Part shown: positions 36,033 through 47,702 of the stretch, one piece after another
How positions within the stretch are numbered: the first letter of the stretch is position 1
Layout of the letters: the number at the start of each line of letters is the position of its first letter
Assembly: GCA_023014365.1 (NCBI GenBank)
Contig: JAEBUN010000005.1
Location: forward strand, 1,550,001 to 1,614,000
Length of the DNA stretch: 64,000 nt
DNA from: Lepiota brunneoincarnata
Lineage: Eukaryota > Basidiomycota > Agaricomycetes > Agaricales > Agaricaceae
Direction: 5' to 3'
Position numbers and translations under genes: made by a program
The notes under the pieces: model-generated
What the model was told of the DNA's origin: nothing
The model's input: only the letters and a program-made list of their open reading frames with translations
Database searches by the model: none

Positions 36033-37707
36033 ATGTTCGAAACTGCCCCCTACCCCAACATCGGTCTCCTTGACTATGTAACCAACAGTACACTTCCCCA
36101 CATCGCAGGGAACTCTGGAGCACCGGCTGCCCCGCCAGCTGGTCACAAGAGTCACCGAAACTATCTGACGGTCAAATCCGAGTCCTGGAGGCGCCTGGAG
36201 AATATATACCAGATCGATTCCATTGGCTTTGCCCAACAAATCGTCGAGTGTAAGTGCTGCCGCCGCTTTGGGATAATCTATCTGTGGCTTAGAGTAACCA
36301 AAAATAGGGGTTCGGACGCATATCCCCAACCAACCATTTGAACCGGAAGGTGATACTGTATCCGAAAGGATAACATTGGACATACGACGACCAGATCGTT
36401 CTCCTCCTGTGCTCAGGACCCCAGTGGAAGAGGTCTACCAGTGAGCCGTTTCGCACACGTTTCGCGGATTCTTGACCGAGACGCACAAATTAGGCTCGCA
36501 GCAGTGCTCGATTCCTTACCTTTGCGGACGGCCCAAAGGCTATATCATATTCTTTCCCCTGACAGCGCCGAGTGGAGGTTCAGGCGCAGCGTCGCACGGG
36601 AAGGTAGATCAACAGATCTTCAATTGTTTCCTTTGGACGGGGCAGACACAGGGCGGCGCGTACGACAATGCAGTTGTTGTTGCTTATCAACCACCCTGGA
36701 TTTTGTCCCCGGCCGATTTCGAGGAATTCGTCAAATGCACTTCGGTATGATCGCACATTACCGAGTTGCCATTGTTCCTGAATTCTTCCAGCTACCCCCC
36801 TTCGTGAACCCGGGCCATGTATATCCTTCGGAACTGCAAAGTAGACACAGGTTATGGGCCAAGGTAACATTCATTTTCTTCAGGTATGCATGCCACTCAG
36901 ATTCTTTTAGCTTTGGGACACTTGCGTTAGCCACAATACTAGATGGTTTATTGTCACATCATATAACATGTGGGCTTTCGGGGTATTTTCCAAGGGTCAG
37001 TATTGAATCATGTTAATAGTCCACTCAACTATATGCAGATGTCAAACTTCTCCCACAGGATGGTGCACGGGCTTTATCTCCGATATCTGGCATCTGGATG
37101 AACACACCCCCACCGTGCTCGAATGCATAGTCTTCTGGATGGCGTCTGCTATGGAATGCGATGACGGTTATCAAGTACCGAAGGTGGGTTGCACCGACTT
37201 CAGCAACCCTGGGCATGTCGGTATGCCTACGAGGCTCTATGATGTCCTAGGCCAGGACCTCGAGGCTGCGCTTGCCCTCGCATACGTTTAGCTGATACAC
37301 GTCATGGCCTCTGTAGGTGCCTGAGCCGGTCGATGCTCTCAGGACTGATATCACCCTTCCCGAACCTGATAGTGATATTCCTGTGTCAGCGGACTCAGAA
37401 TCCAACTGGGAGGGTAAAAGTCAAGGTATTATATTAAAACGTGATGTCCGAACTATCCACTGATATTTCCGAAGATGCAGCCACATCAGCACACTTGACT
37501 TCGCTGTCGGTTTGTGTATCACACCAAAACATCGAGGACTACATTCCCACGCCAGCAGAAAGGGAGAAGCCTCTATCAGTCGAATTTATTCGCCAATGGC
37601 AGGAGTCGATTGTCAACAGAACCGACCTCGAGTTTAACACAATATTAAGCAGGTCGAGGTTACCGCAAGAGGTCTTCGGGGCTTCCCAGGGTGAATGGTT
37701 GATCTGA
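36033..37707 (+). CDS. Conserved-looking hypothetical protein, unrecognised family
   Basis: Plus-strand gene starting MFETAPYPNIGLLDYV at 36033. Exon 1 ends at IDSIGFAQQIVE (donor gtaagt near 36250). Later exons carry DTVSERITLDIRRPDRSPP, YQPPWILSPADFEEFVKC, QLPPFVNPGHVYPSELQSRH, TGFISDIWHLDEHTPTVLEC with IVFWMASAMECDD, and an acidic C-terminal exon ending EVFGASQGEWLI with a stop at 37705-37707. The pattern PPW-LSP-DF...PPF...YP-E---R-RLWAKV, then a W-rich segment and TVLEC--FW-ASA, matches a type of agaricomycete hypothetical protein I have seen, with no assigned function. Exon limits between 36250 and 37440 are approximate. It converges on the CTK2 gene with 37 bases between the stop codons. 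Confidence 0.5.
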
Positions 37708-37744
37708 ACCGGCGTTATTGGCCTTTTCCCGTCCTATCTGCAGA

Positions 37745-39103
37745 CTAGTTTCGCGTTCCTGAGCCGTGTGCGGCGGGGGTGTGTCCACCGTGAGAGGAAT
37801 TAGGTGTTCTGCTATCGAAAGTTTCTTGATTCGAGACTTCTACGGTTGGTACTTGCGCCATTGTGGAGAACGGCGTGTACAACCTGGTGTTAGATAGCAA
37901 AGATACTGGTGGTTGTACCTATCGAGTGTTAGATGCTTTCGTACTCTATATAATCGAAACTTACTGAGTTGATTGCGGAAAGATACGGATAGAGTAGAGC
38001 CTGTATCCTGCGCACTATAGAAATCTAGGAGCAGGCCTAGGGCGGCTTCAACGAAATAATGAGGCGGGTGAGGATACCCCGAGGTTTTCCTTAATCATAC
38101 CTGCGACAGACGACAACTCCCTCTCAGTGAGTTGAAAATGCTCTGCGGCAAACCTCGTGGCATCTGGTGACGGGGGCTTATGAGTTGGTGGAGTGGGCAG
38201 GGACATCGAGGGAGCAGTAGCAGAGACGCGTGCATCTAAGGAGGGAGAATTAGGCCCGTCATGGACCCTCTGGGCAAGGACATAGCAAGCCACGGCAATG
38301 ATCTTTGGCGGATACAAAACACACAAGGGGGTGCGATACCTAAAACCTGGCGTGAGACTGCAGGAAACGCATGGGTATATGTAGATTGCTGACGAATCGT
38401 GAGCAATACTCCAGGCATATTCTTGTACCAGAATATCACTTTCAGCTGCATCAAATATATCGACCAGCTCGGCATGGGGGCTTTCAACAACGAAATCAAA
38501 ACAGATGGCTTCCAGTAATACTTCCTCGGTGAGAAGGATAGCTGTTTGACATTGTTCTACCTCCTGTATAGCATATAGTTTTGGTCATATGAAAGAAGCA
38601 GAGGCCTTAGCACGCACCTTTCCGTCCGCCGGAATGTTATTCACGTCCGTATTGCGGATCTTGGCTTGACATACTCTCGCAACGTCTCGAAGCTTACGTC
38701 CACACTCCTCAGTCTTGGTAGCAAGAAAGATGCAAGCAGCGGCTACATCCTAGGGATCCATGTTACATATATACGCGCTTGTGGAGGGATGACCAGCGCT
38801 TACTTGGCGATGAAAGTCGTTCATGGAGTACCGCATATAGAAACGGTGGAACCATGTTGCAGCAGTGCACATGGCCGAGGTCGGACTATGGTAAGTCGGG
38901 GGCATCAGAGTCTACCATGGGTATGGTTTTTTTGTTTTTTTTTTAACTGAAGACAGGGCTACGAACAGTGCCAATGATGAACCGAGACGGAAGAGAAACT
39001 CCACACCCCTGGCCCGATCGTACAGTTCTCTCTGGAGAGGAGATTCTGAGGGTGTGGCACGGAATGCTGATAAGGAGAAGAGCCACTGCGAACTAGGGTT
39101 CAT
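37745..39103 (-). CDS. CTK2: Cyclin of CTD kinase I (Ctk2 / cyclin K-T-like)
   Basis: Regulatory cyclin that pairs with Ctk1 (Cdk12-like) to phosphorylate Ser2 of the RNA polymerase II CTD. Start MNPSSQWLFSLSAFRATPSE at 39103. The cyclin box reads RARGVEFLFRLGSSLAL, TAATWFHRFYMRYSMNDFHR, DVAAACIFLATKTEECGRKL, then AILLTEEVLLEAICFDFVVE and YRTPLCVLYPPKIIAVACYV for the second cyclin fold. After a Pro-rich insert (PTPPTHKPPSP) come ALGLLLDFYSAQD and a polar tail ending HGSGTRN. At least seven exons with phase-consistent GT-AG introns, e.g. HRQ-D/VAAAC, PADGK/EVEQC and HDS/YRTP. Length about 320 aa, normal for fungal Ctk2. Nuclear. Confidence 0.87.
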
Positions 39104-41673
39104 GTCTGTGCACCAGTCAGAAGAAGTCCGGGTCGAGCAGCGGTTCGGGACGAACTGATAGGTCGAAATTACGTAACACTCCACAAACAGCAAGACAGTT
39201 TGGAAACAAAAAACCAAAAAACCGGCAAAGCTAGTCAGTAACCAGTGGTATGGTGAATCGGACGACCCTACACAAGAGGACCTGCACCAGTTGTGATAGG
39301 GGCCCACGCCGGATTCTCGGTACTATCCAAACCATGCTCTTCTCAACGCCGTCCAGGGACCGTTCAACACCCAGCTCAGGCCCCATGGCGAAGGACAGCC
39401 AAAACTAACTTGACACGTCCGGGTCGGCTCCTCACTAATTCTCTTCGGTCCTGTTCTTCCGAGAGCTCTCCCATGAATGCGATGTCACGCATCTAAAGCG
39501 CCTTTACCAGGATCTACTCGACTCTCAACTCCTACATTTCCTTATCGTTGTTGCTCTGGGCCCGTTCCATCGACACGTCCCGCGAACCTTTTCTTTTTCT
39601 TTTTCTTTTTTGACGCAGCCCATCAGATATACTAACTCGGGCCACCTGTGCCACAATGCCATGCAAGGCTCAGCCCTTTCTGCTAGCGTACACGCCTTCG
39701 GCTCGCATTTACGCGATAGGGGAAATATCCAATATCCTGGAATGCTATTGCCTTGTTTTGATTTTGCTCCAGGGTTTTCGAATTTCATTTCGTCATGGTC
39801 ATTCTTGCATCGTCAACGCGTGTCAGAGGCATGCACTGAGAATGCCAATGATCCAGCGATTAGATGCTATCGCCTCTCTCTCGCTCTCTCTCCCTCTCTG
39901 GTATCATTAGCGTTTGGGTGGCCCGCCAATCACCAGGTTCATCTCCTCAGCTGGCATTCTGTCAACCTGGAAATCTCCGGGTCGGCCTCCGATTTAAATG
40001 AAATAGCTCCTGCCAGTTGGGTTACACTGTCATTTGGCATCATTGTTTTCTATTGGCAAGGCTGTTTTCCCATCCGCAACGGAGCCCCAAGGCTCAATGT
40101 CATGTTTCGGCCAATTTTTTGGCGTCTTTATTTGGCCTTCCTTTCCTATCACCTTGAGGATAAGAAGTTCTCTCTCACTAAATACCTCCGTATTCCACGC
40201 TTCTTTGTGACGACACTCACTCCCTCCCTGATCTCATGTAAGAAGTCTAGGCTTGATATCTCGTGGTACATGGGCTGCATGAGGCTATCAACTTCTGGGT
40301 TTCTTTTTTTAAATCAACCTCTACCCCCTCCAGTGCAATCCGGACAGAGCATTTGGTGAGTAAGATCTGCATCGAGATATGTGACGAAACTCACAGCTGA
40401 AATTGAATGTGACACCCACCGTATTGTTGCGGAAATTGGCGACTGTTAATGTCGGAAGCTATGTCAGCTCTACCACCCGTTTTCCGTACCCTCAGACCAA
40501 GCTTACTATTGCCAACAGGTGTTGCTGCAACTCTGCCCACAGTTCGCGGGATGCATCCGGCTGAATTTGCAGTATCGGTCGTCGCATTCAATCTACGAGC
40601 GCCCCCTCTCTCTCAACATAGCAGCTTTTACAAGTCGGGAATGGTATTACCAGCTCGTCGGGCTATAAAGACAGTTCGGGTCATGACCATAACAGGGGCC
40701 TACATGTCCACATACCGCGGCGGTAACGTGCCCGCACAACGAATATTTGTGCTTCACTCTGGTAGTCGTGGTCGTAATAATGAACAAGCTCCTCAGTGTC
40801 ATTGTTTACTTACTGGAGCCACCGACACATCACTTGGACAGCGTAAAGGAGGATGGAGAGGCGGAGAAGAACTGCAGATGATATGCAAAGAGGGCTGTAA
40901 GTCCAGGCATATCTACTGTCATAATTTATACCAGCTCTGCTCGACAGCTGCCGATTGCTGCAGGTTGGAATCAAGAACGTTTTGAGCTGATTGAACGTAG
41001 ATTAATCACCTCGGCCCGTCAGTCTGGACGAGAGAACAGACCAAGATAGCACGCCATCTGTTCTACTTACAGGTGGTTGCCTCGAACAGCAACTGAATCC
41101 GCCATGCAGCGATCCGCGCCCGGGTGCATGGCACTGACGTCCACTCGCCCCACAAATTCACTTGCAGGAGAGCTGCCTTCCCCCGTGTCAACCTGTGTCA
41201 AAAAGGTTAAACCCAAATGTTTGATGCAGACACATGGCCTTGTTTCTCCCTCCCTTCTTCTGTCGTCATACCCCAGGGTCCAATTGGGGACGACGAGCCA
41301 CCCAAGAGGGATACTAACGATGTTCTATGTGCTGCCGGCCGGAGATGCCCTTTCCCAGAGCGAGACACGGAATGAACCAGAATGGGAGGCACCATCTTCT
41401 CAGGATATTGATAGTCCACGAATCGACGACGAAGGATAGCAGTACCCAAGGTTATGTCGTGGACAGCACGAGACGTTAATATTCATACATGTGGACGATT
41501 TCCCATCAGTTTCCCTGATGAATCCCATACCGAAACATCAATCATAAGCACCTCAAGCACGCCACTGTTATCGCCTATCACAAGGTCCCATTGACAGTTT
41601 CATCAAAGTCGCAATTGTCCGTATACAGCCACAGCACACATTGGAGAGAGGTATGAAGTCAGGCCAAACACCC
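39104..41673. other. 2.6 kb without a confident gene
   Basis: Plus-strand frames are open at 39610-40359, 40449-40985 and 41077-41439, but composition looks random and no motif is recognisable. Splice-like sites exist (donor gtgagt at about 40356, acceptor actcacag ending about 40398), so a lineage-specific gene cannot be excluded. Simple sequence is present: (TTTTTC)n-like tract near 39590-39611 and a TC-rich tract near 39872-39898. Confidence 0.3.
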
Positions 41674-43159
41674 TTAGCCCGCAAACATGCCAACAAGATA
41701 CTGGCTCACACCTTCAGGCGTGAGACTCCCAACGTCCGAAAACACGAGAGAAATCAAGTCCGGCCTAAACCCCAAAGGAATAATCAAGGAAAGGACGGAA
41801 AAAAACAAGTGTGCACTGTACCTTGTATAATCGACATTTGGGTTATTTTGGCAAATTTGGTCTTGAGTAAAATTTGCGGCAAGGGGAGGATCTAAAACAG
41901 CGCCGCCAGATTGTGCATCGGCCGGGCCCGGATCCACGTCTGGGTTCCCAGCAATCAGCCCAGGCGGGTCAGGCTGATGGGATTGGGTAAAGGAAAGAAT
42001 TTTCGAATTATGGCTCGGCAGGTCATACTGTGATAGGGGGAACAAGCGGTGGAATTTATAGCTGAAGGCGAAGCATGACCCTGAGCAAGCGCATATAATG
42101 ATATACCATGACGAGGGTGCTGACCTCTCTGCCAGTGCATAGAAGGGCTTGTTTGCGGCCTTTGCGATGATTGCAATTTGGTTACTTCCCACCGCGTTGA
42201 TGAGGCCGCCGCTCTCTACTACGGCTTCTGAACCGACTAGAACAAAATCGACTTTGTCCATGACATATGCTACAGCAGCATCTAATATTACGGAGCAGGG
42301 TATACCAGCAGCAGTTAACGCCTCGGCAGTCTTGATTCTAAGGAGAGTTTAGTAACGTCATAAATGAAAGAACCGAAGGGACGAACCCAAGTCCACGAGG
42401 ACGCGCTTCTGTCACAAAGACTATAAAATATGGCAAGATCAGGACAGACAAGTCATGAATCTATTCAGGTATATTACAGACCGGATATCCGTTTGCGCTT
42501 GTGCGCTAGAAGCAAGGTCTGCATGACCACTCTGGAGTAGGAATGGGTCAAGATCTAAGATAGTGCTTAGAGCATCCCAGATGGGGGTGAGCTCAGGAAG
42601 GCTCACCACTGAGCCGTCTTTGATGAACCCAATGACCAGGTCCGCTATCTTTTGGCGGTACGTCAGAGCTTCGGCCGTGTATTGCTGCCCTTGCCGAATG
42701 AGCTCCCTCTTGAGATCCGAGAAAGTCTGCTTTGGGAGAGAGATCCTATAATTCAATCAAGGTCTCTGTTGATTTCGTGGACGTACCGCGGAATCATGTG
42801 GGAACAATGTGACAAAAGCAATGAACAATTCGCAGCCAGCATTCAGACTGATGGAATTAGGAGTTTGCTGTTTCAGTGTCTCTGCGCCGTCATTGAGGGC
42901 TTTGACTAGTTCAAACATTGTTCCGGCTAACATGGTGGATCAGTTGCCTGTGCCGTGGGTCGATGAACGGTTTCACCTTGAGAATTTTCGATGACCTCCG
43001 TGAGGGCTAGGATGGCGGCCAAAGGGGGGGAGATCTGCAGGTGGTGAGATGAGATAAGACATGTGCATTGCGGCATACCTGCTCATCTTTTAAGATGGTT
43101 TGAAAGGCTTGATATATATCGAACGGCAGTTGAGGCTCGGGCGGGATTGTGGATCCCAT
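41674..43159 (-). CDS. GCN3: Translation initiation factor eIF2B subunit alpha (Gcn3)
   Basis: Regulatory subunit of the eIF2B guanine-nucleotide exchange factor; it senses phosphorylated eIF2. Start MGSTIPPEPQLPFDIYQAFQ at 43159. Exons in order encode ISPPLAAILALTEVIENSQ, GTMFELVKALNDGAETLKQQ, DLKRELIRQGQQYTAEALTY with IADLVIGFIKDGS, ILTHSYSRVVMQTLLLAHKR, FVTEARPRGLG, TAEALTAAGIPCSVILDAAV with FVLVGSEAVVESGGLIN, YKFHRLFPLSQYDLP and NPNVDYTRPDLISLVFSDVG, ending GVSQYLVGMFAG. All joins keep phase; the ILTHSYSR exon uses acceptor atcttag. A Pro/Asp-rich insert (PPGLIAGNPDVDPGPADAQ) lies between SQYDLP and NPNVDY. About 350 aa. Forms the eIF2B decamer core in the cytosol. Confidence 0.93.
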
Positions 43160-44131
43160 TTATCTGATAACGTCAGCGGGCTGGCTGGACACTGCTTAAG
43201 ACAGTGCTGATTGAGTCATCCTGACCTTCCGACCACCCGTGACAAACGTGACCAGCCTGCACTTGTCATTTGGCGTTCAACATCCGTTCAACATCCGTTT
43301 CCACACAACTACCCCCCCCAACCCCATATAAATCTATATTTAAGGTCGATCCCGTTCATGATCAATGCGGGAATCCCCCGTGCCAGGCCAGCTAATTATT
43401 CGACTCCTGTGTCCTAGTCTTTCATATCACAAACCTAATCATCCGACGGGAGCTATCAACCATCAAAGGACGGATGAGAGAACCATGGCGATAAATATAT
43501 GAAGCCAGTTGCCGTGCCGAACCAAACACCAAAGCTACGCGGAAATATGGAAATTTTCAACAGCAATGGCCCTTGGGTTGTTACACTTACGTTTTTCGTG
43601 TCGCTCTTCGCCCTGCTCATTCATTTGCATATGACAAAAAAACACTCTGGTGTGTGTGTGTGTATGTATGTGTGATGGGACAGTGGACATTGTTTCATTT
43701 TCAGCCTTTTCCTTGTGGAAAAAAAAAAGAACAAGAAGTAGGTATTGCTGCTAAACAATTCTGGTTACATATGACGAAAGTCGAAAGGCACGGATCGCTG
43801 GGCTCGGTTCCAAGTTCTTGTCATTAAATAGGGCCGGTTGCCAGAGGAACTACGCCCCAATAGGTAATCTCCGAAAGGCTGAAACAAGGAGAATTCCGCG
43901 GTACAGGGCTGGGAACAAGGCGGATGGCGTACAGGGTCCCGAAAAGACAGAAAATATTATAGATTCCCGACGCCGTGCAACCGACGGGCCTGGAGGATCA
44001 GCGGAAAAGAAGGCCATGGGATGGCAGAGGAAATTGAACAGAGAAGCGGCTATGGATGACACGCAATGGCCGTAGGATGGATTTGGAAGAACGGAGCTTC
44101 GTTCGGGTCAAGATGTAGATGGCAAGCTAAG

Positions 44132-44148
44132 TTTTTTTTTTTTTTTTT
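44132..44148. repeat. Poly-T tract (17 T)
   Basis: Uninterrupted T run in intergenic DNA; on the minus strand a poly-A tract. Could be a nucleosome-excluding promoter element for the gene at 44682. Confidence 0.9.
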
Positions 44149-44284
44149 ATCTTGAAGATTGACGACGGCAACGAAGCACCATTTTTCTCAGGTACATGTC
44201 ATAAGCAGGTGAGAAAGCAAGGGATAGAGACGCTGGATGTTCCGAGGCCAGTGTGGAGGGAGGTGGCTGAGAGGGGAAGTGGTC

Positions 44285-44315
44285 GGGGGGTGTGGGGGGG
44301 GGGGGGGGGGGGGGG
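44285..44315. repeat. G6 plus G22 homopolymer
   Basis: Six G at 44285-44290, then TGT, then 22 G at 44294-44315. Able to form a G-quadruplex on the plus strand; also a place where the assembled length is unreliable. Confidence 0.9.
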
Positions 44316-44681
44316 TCTGTCGGCCGAAAGAGGAAAAGGCGGTCGGGGTGAATACACGTGTATTTTCGCCCGACGCAGAACGCTTGGTGTGATCGGTTTA
44401 ATATTCATTTTCTCTGCCAGGGTCCGACTACCGCCCACTACAAAAAGGCTACCCCAAATTATGAACGTTGTCCCCTCCCTCTTCTGAACTCCTCCCCGCA
44501 TCCTCCAAGAGCCCTCAGCCCTTCGCCGCCTGGCCTCCTCTTATCGATCTTCTTTCCGCCCACACACAGCACTCCTGCACTTTCTCGTAAGCAACCCTAG
44601 TCCCTATATCTTTCTGTGCAATTTATAGCCGCATTCCTCATAGTTTGCCTTTACGACGACCCCTATCCGTTCCCTGACATG

Positions 44682-45311
44682 CAAGCATCCCAAACCAAAG
44701 CTCAGGTCGTCTTCTCCAGCGACGTGAGAAACATGGACGAATGGGCTCAGCGCACTCGCATACCACTCACCACTGCGGAGGCCCTCGGTGCAACATACGC
44801 TCGTTCTCACCGTTGGCTCCAACAGCTCAAGAACCGCCTCATTCGGGAATACAAATGGGTAGAGGTCCCAAGCCCTGACCATCGGCTCCTCATTTCCCTC
44901 GAAACCACCTCCATATGGCGTTCTTCCGTCGGTCTGCCGGCAGGGCCCAAGTTGAAACTCCAACTTCCCGTCCACGCGAGCTCCTTTTTCTCCCCTGAGA
45001 GACGAGTGCAGTGGGAAATGGTCTTCCATAGCGATATATTCGAATCCATGCGAAAGATTTGCCCTCCCATCAATGACATTCTGAGTCTGATCCAGTGCCT
45101 TCTAACTGGTGTCGTGACACTCGTTTTTGATGAGGACTTTCCGCAAGGCATTTACCGAACAACTCGTGGCCTTCCACCCGCATCCTGGATCAACGAAAAC
45201 GAGGCAGCGCTCACGGAGATTTTTGGGCAATCGCACTTCAAGGCCTTGCGAAAGGCATGCAGCGATACCAAAGTTGCATACAAACTGGAGGTGCTACCAC
45301 ACGGGCCCTAA
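44682..45311 (+). CDS. Intronless hypothetical protein, 209 aa
   Basis: Single uninterrupted frame of 209 codons starting MQASQTKAQVVFSSDVRNMD, unusual in this intron-rich window. It has balanced, non-repetitive composition with helical stretches (WAQRTRIPLTTAEALGATYA, HRWLQQLKNRLIREYKWVEV, ICPPINDILSLIQCLLTGVV), no signal peptide and no transmembrane segment. No domain is recognised. Upstream is a long pyrimidine-rich leader typical of well-expressed fungal genes, with a 42-nt intron-like segment at 44587-44628. Downstream (from about 45410) are A-rich tracts. The start is chosen as the first ATG after the leader; the frame is open for 22 more codons upstream. The length and codon regularity make it likely real; function unknown. 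Confidence 0.62.
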   Translation, partial: QASQTKAQVVFSSDVRNMDEWAQRTRIPLTTAEALGATYARSHRWLQQLKNRLIREYKWVEVPSPDHRLLISLETTSIWRSSVGLPAGPKLKLQLPVHASSFFSPERRVQWEMVFHSDIFESMRKICPPINDILSLIQCLLTGVVTLVFDEDFPQGIYRTTRGLPPASWINENEAALTEIFGQSHFKALRKACSDTKVAYKLEVLPHGP

Positions 45312-45716
45312 TCTTAAATTCCTTGTTGTCCGCTTCCTGTTCACACGGGCTTGGGTGGGGCCAGCCGAGTCTGCTTGACCCTTTTCTTTTCTTTGCCCAT
45401 TTTTCAAAAACAAAAAAAAAAGAGAACAAAAAAGAGAAACAAAAAAGAAGAGACGCTCACCATTATCTTTATGTTTTTGCAATTTGGTAATCGTTTGTTC
45501 TTCAGTTGTCCGCAACACTGCTTTCATCGGTTTAATTGGTATAGACTCTTTCTAGTTTGCATTTACATCACTTCACTAATTTAATACGCATATATACTTT
45601 CCTCCCTCCCCGTACTAATACTCTTACCTCTCTAATAAAATTTCGGAAGAGACGCTTCTTACGTAACCGACCATAATCCCTCCACAGCAATCAAATACCT
45701 ATTGTGACTGCTCGAG

Positions 45717-47569
45717 ATGTCTACGCCCGTGGTCTGCCAGAGTGAATCCTGCCCCAACGGGCACCCACCCTCGCGACTTGAATGTCCAACATGCAACAAG
45801 TTAACTCTTGCTCTTCCGCCTTGACGACAAGAAGCCAGGCTGACCTGATGAATTGGACAGGCTGGGAGTTAAAGGATCGTTCTTCTGCGGTCAGGAATGC
45901 TTCAAGGGTGCTTGTGAGTATCCCTGCACATACAGCGATCTAATACACGTTTTTAACTTCTTAACCAACAGGGGTATGTTGTACAGATACCCTCGTCGTT
46001 CCATCTCTTATGTGAGAATGGCTAGAAAAAGCACAAGCTTATACATGATCTGGTCAAGCCGGGTCCTTTACCGACTGACCCTGGTGCGTGGAGACCGATC
46101 CAAGGCGCGCCCTTCTGTAGCTAACTCTTCAAAAAGACCAAACCTATGTGCCTTGGGGAAGCTTCAACTACACCGGGGGCCTGCGTCCACTATACCCTCT
46201 CTCACCTACGCGTCAAGTTCCGGAACACATACCTCGGCCCGATTATTCAGAAGATGGTAAAGTAAACTTGGGTGCTTACGCACGCAAACCAACCAACTAC
46301 TTGCCAGGTATCCCAAAGTCTGAGAGGCGACAAGTAGGCCAACCCCCTCGCATCTTGAGCCTCGAAGAGCAAGAGAAGATGCGAACAGTGTGCAGAGTAG
46401 GTTGTACGACTGTTCTTGCCGACCGAAGCCTACTAATAACGCAAAAAAGCTGGGAAGAGAAGTTTTGGATACCGCGGCCGCGGCAATTCGACCAGGCATA
46501 ACAACCGATGAGATCGACGAGATAGTACACAACGCTACCATTGAACGAAATGCATATCCCTCCCCACTCAATTATCGCAATTTCCCAAAGTCTGTATGCA
46601 CGTATGTTTTGCTCCATGATTCTTTCCGATGGGGCCAAACCGCTCATCCAGTCGATGCTGTTTCTCAGTTCGGTGAATGAAGTCATCTGCCATGGTATTC
46701 CTGACAAAAGGAAATTACAAGAGGGAGATATCATCAATATTGGTAACTATATCTTTTCTGACGCCTTGAGGGGGGGAGCTTATGTGCACCCTACCTTTGC
46801 AGATGTGACGTGTTACTACCAGGGCAGGTCCACTTCTCCCTGTCCTGTACTTGTGTTTTGATCAGCGTTCCAGGATTTCACGGTGATCTGAACGGGACTT
46901 ATGCGGTTGGTCAAATCGATGAAGACTCCAAGAAGCTGATTCGCACCACACGAGAGGCGTTAGACGCTGCCATTGCGATCTGCAAACCCGGCGCTTTGTT
47001 CCGTGACGTTGGAAAGGTCATGTTGGTGGCGTCTTTGAATGTCGTTTCCGGTCTTCTTCCTCATAGTTTCAACATAGAGAACCGATAGCTCGCTCAAACG
47101 GCTGTGCTGTTGTTCGGACGTACACAGGCCATGGTATCAACGACTTATTCCACTGCTCTCCTAACATTCCTCATTATGCAAAGAATAAAGCCATTGGCAC
47201 GATGAAGCCTGGAATGGTGAGCAGTGCCTGCTTCTTCGGGCGTCATCCAATTGACTAAGACCACCCTAGTGCTTCACAATAGAACCAGTATGTCGAGCGA
47301 CCTTCATTTCAGTGTCTGACTAACTCTCTTTCAAGATGATCAATCTTGGTCCCAACTGGGGTGATGTCCACTGGCCTGACAACTGGACTGCTACGACAGT
47401 CGATGGCAAGCGCAGTGCTCAGTTTGAGGAAACTCTCCTGTATGTACCTCTTTGGAGCCATGTTCGACGACATGCAACTCATTTGCCTTTTTTTTTTTTG
47501 TAATTTTTTTTAAGGATTACGGAGACAGGTGTCGATGTCTTGACAGCGGGGAAAAAGAAAGTCGTATGA
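45717..47569 (+). CDS. MAP1: Methionine aminopeptidase 1 (with N-terminal zinc finger)
   Basis: Removes initiator Met from nascent proteins; cytosolic, ribosome-associated, two-metal enzyme. The N-terminus carries the eukaryotic MAP1 zinc finger: [16 protein letters not shown] and [11 protein letters not shown]. Linker [20 protein letters not shown] follows. Catalytic blocks: [40 protein letters not shown] (His), [20 protein letters not shown] (metal Asp pair), [20 protein letters not shown] (His), MKPGMCFTIEPMINLG (Glu) and [16 protein letters not shown] (Glu). About ten exons; joins AA/G (NKLG), CT/S (CTSVNE), [13 protein letters not shown] and CFTIEP/MINLG keep frame. The intron after YYQ is best read as GC-AG (46824-46873). 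All metal ligands are present; the stop is at 47567-47569. Confidence 0.92.
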
Positions 47570-47702
47570 GTATGAGTATGGATTATCCTGGGACCGTGGT
47601 TATTTAAAGTGTCATTCCTCTGCGACAAGGACATGACAGAAAACACTAATTGTACGGTAGTCAGAACGTATAGCTCTGGGGAAGGTGATTGGGTAGACCA
47701 TT

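Larger units (their letters stand above)
43160..44681. other. Long intergenic region with homopolymer tracts
   Basis: No gene seen. Contains a (TG)n-like patch at 43650-43673, a 17-T run, a 22-G run and a pyrimidine-rich segment from about 44460 to 44586 that looks like the promoter and leader of the gene at 44682. A 42-nt intron-like segment (44587 gtaagc to 44628 tatag) would lie in that leader. Confidence 0.5.

Noticed and set aside
35778..36383. 201-codon minus-strand frame
   Set aside because: Antisense shadow of the plus-strand gene starting at 36033, which has the better start and splice signals.
39610..40359. 249-codon plus-strand open frame
   Set aside because: No motif, random-looking composition with CT-rich low complexity, and no consistent splice model; left as intergenic.
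40449..41439. Plus-strand open frames suggestive of a further gene
   Set aside because: Frames do not join by good splice sites and no family is recognisable; possible but unsupported.
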